A DNA stretch of 11,486 nucleotides from Aureococcus anophagefferens. Taxonomy: Eukaryota; Sar; Pelagophyceae; Pelagomonadales; Pelagomonadaceae. This document shows positions 1 to 6,356 of this stretch, piece by piece. The stretch covers positions 27,648 to 39,133 of the forward strand of contig NW_008705580.1 in the NCBI RefSeq assembly GCF_000186865.1, read 5' to 3'. Within the stretch, counting starts at the first letter, position 1. Each line of letters opens with the position of its first letter. Under the pieces are notes generated by a model, which searched no databases, was not told where the DNA came from, and saw only the letters and a list, made by a program, of their open reading frames with translations. Both the position numbers and the translations under genes were made by a program.

Positions 1-190
1 CCTCCGCCCCCCAGGGGAGTGGGCGAGGTTTGGTTAGCCTTTGATGTTCCATGGAACTCGCAAGGGAGTGCAAGAAGGCCTCAAGAACGAGCATCGATTC
101 CCGGTGCATGAGCAGCCGAACATTGCAAAGCAACTGCGTCGCACGCGAGACAATTTCGCAAAGCGACAGCGTTCCGCACACACAACAACC

Positions 191-1168
191 ATGACCGTCT
201 CCGAGCAATGGCGCAACGCCTTCGTCCTCTGCCCGGCCACGGACCTCGAGGTCGTCGAGCGCATGGCGCAGCGGGCGGAGGAGGCCGGCTACGCGGCGAC
301 GCTCGTCGGCCTCAAGCGCTGGGCCGAGACGCAGCCAACAGCGGAAGATGATGAGGCGCCGCTGCTGCGGAGCCTCGCCACGAAGAGCCTCGAGGGCGAG
401 GCGGCCGAGGCGTCGCGGCGCGCCGTCGACGAGCGGCGCCGCCTCGTCGAGGAGCAGCGGCGCCTCGTCGAGGAGCGGCGCCGCCTCGCGGAGGCCGAGG
501 AGCGCCTCGCGGCGGAGCGGCGCCGGGCCGACGCCGAGGAGCGGCGCCGCGCCGACGAGCGCGCCGAGGAGCGGCGCCGCGCCGACGAATGCGCCGAGGA
601 GCGGCGCCTGGCCGACGAACGCGCCGAAGAGCGCCGCGACGAGGCGCTCGGCCTCGTGGCGGAGCCCGAGTTCTGGCGCGGCACGCCCGCGAAGCTCCGC
701 GCCTCGCTGCGCCACGGCCCCCGCGGCTCCTACGACGTCGAGCTCCGCGGCGACGGCGTCGACGCGCTCGAGTTCGCCGTCGAGGGCGGCCGGCTCCGCG
801 TCGGCGGCGTCCTCGCGCCGGGCCCCGCGGCCGCGGCCGCGCTCCTCCGCGCCGTCGACGAGCATTGCCCGCGGCGCTACCGCCGCGACGCGGCCTACCG
901 CGCGGACCTGCTCCGCCGCGTCGCCGGCGGCCGCTACGGCCGGGTCGACGAAATCGTGGACCTGCCGCGCGGCGCGGACCTTTCCCGCGCGGCGCTCGTC
1001 GACGCGGGCGACGCCGACGCCGTCGTCGTGCGCGTGCCCGGCGGGGTCGCGGCGCGCCGCCCGCGCCGCGCGGCGCCGCCCATCTGGCGCCCGGCCGGCC
1101 CGGGCGCCGCGTTCGGCCGCGAGCCGTCCTACCCGCCCCTCGTCGGCGGTGGCGGCGGCTACTGGTGA
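191..1168 (+). CDS. Unrecognised protein with Arg/Glu-rich coiled coil
   Basis: No family recognised. The predicted protein has 325 residues. Residues 1-60 form a mixed N-terminal segment. Residues about 74-153 are a highly charged helix built of RRLVEER-type heptads that pass into 10-residue ADERAEERRR units, which predicts a single long coiled coil or stable alpha-helix. Residues about 155-280 look globular (FWRG, then YDVELRGDGVDALEF, then VDEIVDLPRGADLS). The last 30 residues are Gly/Pro-rich and end in GGGGGYW. An in-frame ATG at 44 would add 49 residues, but codons between 44 and 190 lack the G/C third-position bias seen afterwards and a CA-rich leader directly precedes ATG 191, so 191 is preferred. 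There is no signal peptide or membrane segment. The next gene lies 188 bp downstream on the same strand. Function unknown; coding status is well supported by codon bias. Confidence 0.7.
   Translation: MTVSEQWRNAFVLCPATDLEVVERMAQRAEEAGYAATLVGLKRWAETQPTAEDDEAPLLRSLATKSLEGEAAEASRRAVDERRRLVEEQRRLVEERRRLAEAEERLAAERRRADAEERRRADERAEERRRADECAEERRLADERAEERRDEALGLVAEPEFWRGTPAKLRASLRHGPRGSYDVELRGDGVDALEFAVEGGRLRVGGVLAPGPAAAAALLRAVDEHCPRRYRRDAAYRADLLRRVAGGRYGRVDEIVDLPRGADLSRAALVDAGDADAVVVRVPGGVAARRPRRAAPPIWRPAGPGAAFGREPSYPPLVGGGGGYW
437..640 (+). repeat. Degenerate 21-bp and 30-bp in-frame repeats encoding the coiled coil
   Basis: From about 437 the coding sequence consists of 21-bp units (heptads RRLVEEQ, RRLVEER, RRLAEAE). 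From 551 it changes to 30-bp units at 551-580, 581-610 and 611-640, each encoding ADE(R/C)AEERR plus one residue, with a partial unit at 527-550. All units keep the reading frame. This is expected growth by slippage or unequal crossing-over in a charged helix. Confidence 0.8.
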
Positions 1169-1356
1169 TCCTCCCACGAAGCGACCCCCGTCCCCTAAGT
1201 AGCCACCTGTTCCTGTTCCAAGCAACAACTGAGGTGCATCTTGCCTTCAAGGTGTGCACATCTCGCAAATCGATCTCTGGCGACGACGCAGTGGGCCGAG
1301 TCCTTCGGCCTGAGTCGCGCGCCGGAGTCGTCGCGCCTCCAAACGCCGCGAAAACG

Positions 1357-2595
1357 ATGCCGAAGGCGCGCGCGAAGCTCGAGAAGAAGCTGGGCCGCGA
1401 GCCGACGAAAGAAGAGGTCGCGACCTACAAGGCCAAGAAAAAGGCGAAGAAGGCCGCCAAGGCGGAGCAGCGCGCCGCCGCCGCCGCCTCGCCGAACAAG
1501 GAGAAGAAGCGCAGCGCCGAGACCGAGGCCGCCGCGCCGGCGGCGAAGAAGGCGAAGGCGGCGCCCGGCGACCCGGCCGCGGCCGCGCCGCCGGCCGCCG
1601 CGCGGTCGTCGTCGTCGTCGTCCGCGGCGCCGGAGGAGCCCGGCCCCGTGACGATCGTGCTCTTCTACGCGTACTGCGAGGGCCTCATGAGCAAGCAGCG
1701 GCAGACGGCGGCCATCAAGTTCTGCGTCGAGTCGCTGAAGACGCACGGCGTCACGGGCCGCCTGCGCGTCGCGCGCGAGGGCTACAACGGCACGTTGACG
1801 GGCCCGACGGCGGGCGTGCGCGCCTTCACCGCGTCGCTGGAGACCTTCGACGCCGCGACCTTCGGGAACGGCCGCGTCGACTTCAAGTACGTCGACGGCC
1901 TGCCGCGGAACCAGATGCTCAAGGGCGTCAAGTGCTGGCCCGTGGCCGAGATCGTCACCTACGGCTTCGACGCGCGGGACGCGCCCCTCGACAAGGGCGG
2001 CACGCACCTCGCGCCCGCGGACTTCCACAGGGCGCTCGAGGACCCGGACGCGGTCGTCGTCGACGTCCGCAACTACAACGAGAGCCTCATCGGCAAGTTC
2101 GCGCCGCCGGGCGACAAGGTGCTGGACCCCATGATGCGCCGGTCCACGGAGTTCCCGAAGTGGGTCGCGGACAACCGCCACAAGCTCGAGGACAAGAAGG
2201 TGCTCATGTACTGCACGGGCGGCGTCCGCTGCGAGCGCGCGAGCGCCTACATGGGCAGCCAGGGCATCAAGAACGTCTTCCAGCTCGAGGGCGGCATCCA
2301 CCGCTACCTCGAGGAGTTCCAGAGCGACGGCGGCCACTGGGTGGGCAAGAACTACACCTTCGACAAGCGCTTCAGCCACGGCGCGGACAACGCGCGCGTC
2401 ATCTCCGCGTGCGTCCACTGCGGCGACCCCTGGGACCGGTACCAGGCCCAGGCCAAGTGCGCGAACCGGAGCTGCGCCATCGAGGTGCTCCTCTGCCGCC
2501 CCTGCCAGCGCCAGGCGGGCGGGCCGCCGCCGAAGGCGTCGCTCTTCTGCGACCTCTGCAAGCCGGGCGGGAACAAGTGCGCGCGCGCCGCGTAA
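1357..2595 (+). CDS. TSTD2: TrhO/TSTD2-family rhodanese-domain protein
   Basis: Predicted 412 residues. Residues 1-97 are a Lys/Ala/Ser-rich low-complexity extension with nuclear-localisation-like Lys clusters. Residues about 98-200 match the alpha/beta domain that precedes the rhodanese domain in TrhO (YceA) proteins (VTIVLFYAY, REGYNGTLTG). The rhodanese domain covers about 215-325: VVVDVRNYNE at 234-243, active-site loop CTGGVRCE with candidate catalytic Cys286 and Cys292, and the closing LEGGIHRYLEEF at about 310-321. The tail holds Cys pairs at 352/355, 368/373, 380/383 and 398/401 plus Cys408, probably binding zinc. Bacterial TrhO hydroxylates uridine 34 of tRNA; eukaryotic TSTD2 relatives share the fold but their reaction is less clear, so a tRNA role is inference. 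The start is the first ATG in the region with coding-type codon use. Intronless. The gene ends convergently with the next gene, leaving 174 bp between the two stop codons. Confidence 0.95.
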   Translation: MPKARAKLEKKLGREPTKEEVATYKAKKKAKKAAKAEQRAAAAASPNKEKKRSAETEAAAPAAKKAKAAPGDPAAAAPPAAARSSSSSSAAPEEPGPVTIVLFYAYCEGLMSKQRQTAAIKFCVESLKTHGVTGRLRVAREGYNGTLTGPTAGVRAFTASLETFDAATFGNGRVDFKYVDGLPRNQMLKGVKCWPVAEIVTYGFDARDAPLDKGGTHLAPADFHRALEDPDAVVVDVRNYNESLIGKFAPPGDKVLDPMMRRSTEFPKWVADNRHKLEDKKVLMYCTGGVRCERASAYMGSQGIKNVFQLEGGIHRYLEEFQSDGGHWVGKNYTFDKRFSHGADNARVISACVHCGDPWDRYQAQAKCANRSCAIEVLLCRPCQRQAGGPPPKASLFCDLCKPGGNKCARAA

Positions 2596-2769
2596 ATTTT
2601 TCCATGCCACTTTGTTTCCATTGCAAGCGAGCGTTCTCTGTTTTTTCGACTTAGTTCGCTTCTTGGTGGCGTGGCGGGAATCGGAGGGTCGGGAGGTCCT
2701 CGCGGGCGAGGCCCGGGGCGCGCGGCGAAGGCTCGCGCTCGTTCGCGGCGCGGAGTTCCGCGCGGCCGC
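2596..2769. other. Convergent intergenic gap with T-rich 3' region
   Basis: After the TAA at 2593-2595 the sequence turns AT-richer with T runs at about 2596-2602 and 2640-2646, probably the 3' UTR of the rhodanese gene. No AATAAA signal is visible. At 2748-2763 a GC hairpin (GCGCGGA pairing with TCCGCGC around GT) begins six bases after the stop codon of the minus-strand gene. Confidence 0.6.
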
Positions 2770-3354
2770 TCACGCGAGCGCGACGACCCCGGCCGCGGCG
2801 AGCGCGGCGGCGCCGAGGAGGCGCGCCGCGGCGGCGGCGTCGGACTCCGCCTCCTCGCCGTGGTCGTGGCCGTCGTGGTCGTCGTGGGCCTCCTCGGACT
2901 CGTCGTCGCCGTGGTGCGCGCCCTCGCACTCGCACGCGGGCGCGACTCCGTCAAAGTCGCCGTGGTACATGGTCACGCCCAGGGGCATCCAGTAGCCGCG
3001 GTGCTCGTGGGACGTCCCGTCCGGGCTCGCGGCGTTCGCCTCGTCCTCGGTGCAAAAATACGGGTAGCCGCCGTCCTCCGAGCACGCGCCCGCGACGTCG
3101 TCGACCCCGTCGACCGCCGTGATGCCGATCGGGCCGCAGTTCGGCGAGTCGGCGTCGGCGACGCAGGAGCCCTCGCCCTCGAGCTTGCGGCGGTACTCCG
3201 ACTCGTCCATGATCTCGCCCGTGTTCATCTCCCGCCACACGCATTCGCCGCTGGAGACGCACCCCGAGCACGTTTCCGGCGTCTTGTACGTCGAACAGAC
3301 GAGGGCGCGAGCAGAACGCGCGAGGACGAGGGTGGCGATGTACTTGAGCGTCAT
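2770..3354 (-). CDS. Small secreted, Cys-rich, probably GPI-anchored protein with His/Asp tail
   Basis: Predicted 194 residues. The N-terminus (YIATLVLARSARALVC) reads as a signal peptide. Residues 20-40 show a plexin/semaphorin/integrin (PSI)-like spacing, C20, C29, C32, C38 followed by VW, although the usual Cys after the Trp is Arg. Further cysteines at 64, 73, 91, 101, 141 and 143 bring the total to ten, which suits disulfides outside the cytoplasm. Residues 144-172 are an acidic, His-rich stretch (HHGDD, HDDHDGHDHGEE) that could bind divalent metals. The protein ends in a hydrophobic Ala/Leu/Val tail (about 178-194) after a run of small residues with nothing following it, typical of a GPI-anchor signal. 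It may be a surface metal-binding protein; that is inference and no named family is recognised. The ATG at 3354 is chosen because it gives the signal peptide. Confidence 0.77.
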   Translation of the reverse strand: MTLKYIATLVLARSARALVCSTYKTPETCSGCVSSGECVWREMNTGEIMDESEYRRKLEGEGSCVADADSPNCGPIGITAVDGVDDVAGACSEDGGYPYFCTEDEANAASPDGTSHEHRGYWMPLGVTMYHGDFDGVAPACECEGAHHGDDESEEAHDDHDGHDHGEEAESDAAAAARLLGAAALAAAGVVALA

Positions 3355-3372
3355 TGCTTTTGAGCGTTGTCA

Positions 3373-3426
3373 GAGCAGTCGCCGAGAAAATCACGCATTG
3401 ATGCGGTTCGCGGCTCCTTCCTCGCC
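3373..3426 (-). repeat. Dispersed repeat fragment, related to 6218-6275
   Basis: GAGCAGTCGCCGA at 3373-3385 and TTCGCGGCTCCTTCCTCGCC at 3407-3426 recur at 6218-6230 and 6237-6256 with one mismatch and a 15-bp shorter spacer. The second locus continues with GGAGGCGTCGCCAGTC, which also occurs at about 4354-4369. Here it starts 19 bp upstream of the ATG of the secreted-protein gene, so it lies in its leader or promoter. Confidence 0.65.
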
Positions 3427-3442
3427 CCCACTTCGCTTGGGA

Positions 3443-4337
3443 TAGGGGCGGACAGTGAAAGTCGACCGGCGGTGGACCGTCGAGTTCGACCTTGCGGTCA
3501 CTTGCGATGGATAGCCGACTTCTAACTGATACTTAGAGAGCCTGGGTTCGCGTAAATCGACGTCGATCTCGCGGAGCTACGACCTCGCAAAGTCTCGATT
3601 TTCCTCCCGCGCGGGCAAAACGCGGTCGCGTGTACGAGGCGCTCCGGCGACTTTGGGCTGGCGTGGGCGCACTCGAGTCGATATACATGTCGTCGGAACC
3701 CATCGCGCAGCCGTCCGACGCCTGTAGCCCGCGAGGACGCGTTGTGGCCCATCGCCTCGTTTCCAGGCGAGAAACGCCAATCCCGTCTCGCGCCTGTGCC
3801 AGCGCAGACGCCACGAGCGGTAGGCGCAGCGCGTGTTCCCGCGCCTCGTAGGTCGACCTGGGAGTGCACTGAACACTCGACACGTCGGCGCGACGCCCAG
3901 CAGCGCCCAGCGAAGCGATCTAGTTCCGGTGCCTCACCGAAGCCTCACCAGAGCGGGCGCTCCAGGCGCGCACGAGCAGCGCCGAAGGCTCTGCGGCTCA
4001 GAGCAGCGCCGCAGGGCACGCAGGAACGGTTCCGAACGCGCGGCGACGTGATTCCGCGCCGCCGGGAGGCGCCTGGCGTCGGCCCGCGACGTCCCGAAGC
4101 GCTTTGTCGAGGGCCGCCACCAGTGCTGTCGGCACCATGCATTCGCGGTGCGGGGGGTTCCTGATTTCGTGCAGCCACGAAACTCGGCGGAGATGCGTGA
4201 GGCCGGGCCTCACGCAACATACCCAAATTAGGTCCTTGCACGAAACCAGCATCTCGGTGCACTGCTCCCGACCCATCCAGGGAACCGGACCCAGCCGAAG
4301 CGGCCCCGAAGCGCCCGGGCTTCACTGTCCGCCCCTA
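3443..4337. repeat. 17-bp perfect inverted repeat pair, 3443-3459 and 4321-4337
   Basis: TAGGGGCGGACAGTGAA at 3443-3459 is the exact reverse complement of the sequence at 4321-4337. The match stops abruptly on both sides. The pair encloses about 860 bp of non-coding sequence, so it may be the ends of a degenerate non-autonomous element or two fragments of one repeat family in opposite orientation. No target-site duplication was found. Confidence 0.7.
4148..4262. repeat. Fold-back imperfect palindrome centred on 4205
   Basis: The inner arms, TGCGTGAGGCC (4194-4204) and its reverse complement (4206-4216), are perfect around a single G. A second perfect pair, TTTCGTGCA at 4165-4173 and TGCACGAAA at 4237-4245, lies at exactly equal distance (20 bp) from the inner arms, and GTGC/GCAC at 4148-4151 and 4259-4262 is symmetrical too. 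The sequence between paired blocks has diverged. The left arm also forms its own small hairpin (4165-4182). This is consistent with an old palindromic transposable element or a structured transcript. Confidence 0.7.
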
Positions 4338-4342
4338 CTTGG

Positions 4343-4362
4343 GACGCCTCTTGGGAGGCGTC
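4343..4362. repeat. Perfect 8-bp stem-loop
   Basis: GACGCCTC (4343-4350) pairs with GAGGCGTC (4355-4362) around a TTGG loop. It lies next to the right arm of the 17-bp inverted pair, about 95 bp beyond the stop codon of the minus-strand sulfotransferase gene, so it may fall in that gene's 3' UTR. Confidence 0.6.
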
Positions 4363-4457
4363 GCCAGTCGACGTCGATCTCGACTCGTCGAGGTGGTTTC
4401 GCGTCGTTCGAAACAGTTCCAGTTGGGGCGCTCGACTAGAGGTGAGTCGAAGCGGCT

Positions 4458-5875
4458 TTAACTCGCGTATCCCGCCGGCATGCGCGACGAGCCGCTCGCC
4501 GGCGGGTCGTCGACGTCGAGGTCGCAGAGGAGCGCGACGCCCGTCGCGTTCTCGACGCGGCGCGCGCGGGCCACGAAGGACGAGAGGGCCTCCGCGAAGA
4601 GGAGCTCGTCGACGCGCGTGAGGTCGCGCGCGAGCGCGAGCGTCGCCGCGTCGAGCCGCTCCGCGTCGACCTCCGTGTGGTTGACCTGTGTGGATTCCAA
4701 ACCTTCAACCCGACTTCAATGTGCGCGTAATCGAACGATTTGGACCAGACTCTTTCGCCGTGCTTCGAGAACTCGACGAGAGCAATCGATCCGTCCAAAA
4801 ATCAGCCGAATCGACGTCGATTTGACCGAGATAGAGAGTTCTGAAGTTTGGCCCCGACGTCCCAGCTCACTGGTTGATTTCCACACAGTGGTTGACGTCG
4901 TGGGTCTGCGCGGGCAGGCGCGCGCGCGTCGCGCAGAAATCGCAGGCGCCGCCGGCCGGGAGCGCGCCGTGGAGCGCGAAGAACGCGACGCAGACGCTCG
5001 CGTCCATGTAGCGCGTCACGCCGACGGACGCGGCGCGCCGGATCGCGGCCGCGCCGTACGAAGCGGCCACGCGCGCGCCGCCGCGCGCCGCCCAGTCGGC
5101 GAGGTCGCGGCCGCCCGCCCCCCAGGCGTGGGGGCGCTCCTTGTAGGTCCCGAGGCGCCGCCGGCCGCAGGTGGCGCCGCGGAGGATCGCGGACGCCTGG
5201 AAGTTCCGCGGCCAGAAGTTGCACTGGCGCCGGGCGTCGGGCACGAGCCAGCGAGCGACCGCGTCGCCGTCGGCGGTCGCCCAGCCCCGGAGCCAGGCCG
5301 CGAGGCTCACGCGGTCGTAGCGGTGCGCGACGAAGCCGTGGCCGCGCTGGCAGTGGTTGTACCTGCGTTTTGAAATGCTCGAGCTCGGCCACATCGACGT
5401 CGATTTGGCCGATTTTTGGACGGATCGATTACTCTCGTCGAGTGCTCGAAGCGCAGCTGAAGCGTCTGGTCCACACCGTTCGATTGAAGTCGGGTCGAAG
5501 ATTCGAGTTCCGCGCGGCGCCGCGCATGCTGATGACGTGCGCCGTGGGCTCGCGCAGGAGGAGGAACCGCGGCGCGGCCGAGCAGGACCACTGCTCGGAC
5601 CATTCGATGCGCGCGGGCTCGGGGGCGTCGCAGTTCAACGCGACGAGCGACGTCACGAACGACGCGCCGCCGGCCTTGGGCATCTTGTGGACGACGGCCG
5701 CGGTCGCGCCCCGCACGCGGTTGTTGCCCCGGTTGCCCGGCCCCGGTTGCCCGCGGCGCAGGTGGCAGTGGACGCCCGCCCTGTTGTTGTCCCACCGTGC
5801 GGTCGCGCCCCTGTTGCCGGCGTCGTCCAGGGCCCGGGCGACCGCGAGCAGCCGCGCGAGGCGCCGGAGCGCCAT
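4458..5875 (-). CDS. Three-exon sulfotransferase
   Basis: Exons in transcript order are 5875-5526, 5362-4897 and 4685-4458, giving 347 residues. Sulfotransferases move sulfate from PAPS to a sugar, lipid or protein. The 5'-phosphosulfate loop is HKMPKAGGASF (63-73) and the 3'-phosphate motif is LLLREPTAHVISM (105-117). The spliced C-terminus THDVNHTEVDAERL followed by LTRVDELLFAEALSSF resembles the helical end of carbohydrate sulfotransferases. Splicing at the chosen sites restores the PAPS motif running into YNHC across intron 1 and DVNHTEV across intron 2. Reading through either intron meets an in-frame stop. Intron 2 uses GT-AG; intron 1 needs a GC donor, which is less certain. The N-terminus (RRLARLLAVARA) is only weakly hydrophobic, so Golgi targeting is not proven. 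Residues 20-60 are a Gly/Asn/Arg-rich, internally repetitive insert. The acceptor substrate cannot be told. Confidence 0.85.
4686..4888 (-). mobile_element. Introner element forming intron 2 of the sulfotransferase gene
   Basis: The 203-bp element has inverted ends CTGTGTGGA (4686-4694, and its complement at 4880-4888) and is flanked by an 8-bp target duplication, TGGTTGAC on the plus strand, at 4678-4685 and 4889-4896. In gene sense the upstream copy, GTCAACCA, supplies the GT donor, and the element end CACACAG supplies the AG acceptor. The intron is therefore 4686-4896 (211 bp), and its removal restores the uninterrupted codons exactly (GAC, then GTC AAC CAC ACG). Its core at 4708-4821 matches the element in intron 1 in inverted orientation. 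There is no coding capacity, so it would depend on a transposase elsewhere. Confidence 0.87.
4708..5495. repeat. Inverted repeat pair formed by the two introner cores
   Basis: Arms 4708-4821 and 5393-5495 are reverse complements with eleven mismatches and one 11-bp indel by manual alignment, enclosing exon 2 of the sulfotransferase. Each outer edge of the core carries the 12-bp palindrome ATCGACGTCGAT (4810-4821 and 5393-5404). In the unspliced transcript the arms could pair into a duplex of about 100 bp. Confidence 0.88.
5363..5517 (+). mobile_element. Introner element forming intron 1, inverted relative to intron 2
   Basis: The 155-bp element has a core at 5393-5495 that matches the reverse complement of 4708-4821: about 89% by eye over 103 positions, apart from an 11-bp gap. 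Its ends are CTGCG at 5363 and CCGCGCGG (antisense) at 5517. The inferred intron is 5363-5525: acceptor ACGCAG comes from the element end, and a GC donor lies exactly 8 bp outside the other end, the place where a target duplication supplies the donor in intron 2. The expected duplication is no longer recognisable (GTACAACC against GCGCGGCG in gene sense). The element is shorter than its partner mainly because it lacks about 37 bp near one end. Confidence 0.78.
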
Positions 5876-6057
5876 CGTCCGCGTCTCCCCGCGACCGCGG
5901 ACGCGAGAAGGGCGGGGCGGCCGGGACCCGAATCGCGCGATGTCGGCGAAGCGTGCCGAGGCGGTCGACGTCGTCGCCGAACGGCCGAGCGACGCGCGCC
6001 CGGGGGGGCGTTTGCGCGGCTTCGCGCCTTTGGCGTTCTCGGCGCCTTCGCTGTCCC

Positions 6058-6099
6058 TTCTTCAGGCGATGCACTCCGTTCTTCAGGCGATGCACTCCG
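6058..6099. repeat. 21-bp perfect tandem duplication
   Basis: The unit ending in AGGCGATGCACTCCG occurs twice without change at 6058-6078 and 6079-6099. It lies about 180 bp upstream of the sulfotransferase start, outside any gene called here. Confidence 0.85.
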
Positions 6100-6277
6100 A
6101 GGGGGGCGGGCGACGCGGAGCAACCCCCGAAACGGCGCAATCGCGCGCGCAAAGCCCCGGCGCGCCCCAAGGAGTGGGGAGTGATGATGTGCGCTGTGGT
6201 GAAACCGGTCGAGCACTGAGCAGTCGCCGAAGCGGCTTCGCGGCTTCTTCCTCGCCATCGGAGGCGTCGCCAGTCAG

Positions 6278-6355
6278 CGGAAGGCCGTCGAATTAGACTC
6301 GGCTAGATGGTGTCGTCGGAAGGCCGTCGAATAAGACTCGGCTAGGTGGTGTTGC
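6278..6355. repeat. 39-bp tandem duplication
   Basis: Two units at 6278-6316 and 6317-6355 differ at only a few positions (for example GAATTAGAC against GAATAAGAC and GCTAGATGG against GCTAGGTGG). The unit is a multiple of three and one minus frame reads HHLAES(Y/N)STAFR twice, but that frame belongs to no gene that can be supported. Confidence 0.8.
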
Positions 6356-6356
6356 T

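Larger units (their letters stand above)
3355..4457. other. Gene-free region rich in inverted repeats
   Basis: About 1.1 kb with no frame showing the G/C third-position bias of the neighbouring genes. It contains a repeat-family fragment (3373-3426), a 17-bp inverted pair (3443-3459 and 4321-4337), one exact and one near copy of the palindrome ATCGACGTCGAT (3556-3567 and 4367-4378), a fold-back palindrome (4148-4262) and an 8-bp stem-loop (4343-4362). Part must hold the promoter of the secreted-protein gene and the 3' end of the sulfotransferase gene. No tRNA or other RNA gene was recognised. Confidence 0.65.

Noticed and set aside
589..1356. An upstream extension of the rhodanese frame
   Set aside because: The frame is open but almost pure Arg/Pro/Ala, overlaps the first gene out of frame, and passes through a region (1169-1356) with untranslated-type codon use before the ATG at 1357.
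1195..2610. A 471-codon minus-strand open frame
   Set aside because: Antisense of the rhodanese-domain gene; it consists of Leu/Arg/Val-rich low complexity without motifs.
3522..4325. Several overlapping open frames of 70-140 codons on both strands
   Set aside because: None shows the G/C third-position bias of the neighbouring genes, none has a recognisable motif, and the region is full of inverted repeats.
5355..5525. An intact target-site duplication around the introner in intron 1
   Set aside because: The flanking octamers (GTACAACC and GCGCGGCG in gene sense) agree at only three positions, so the duplication is not claimed; only the 8-bp offset is.
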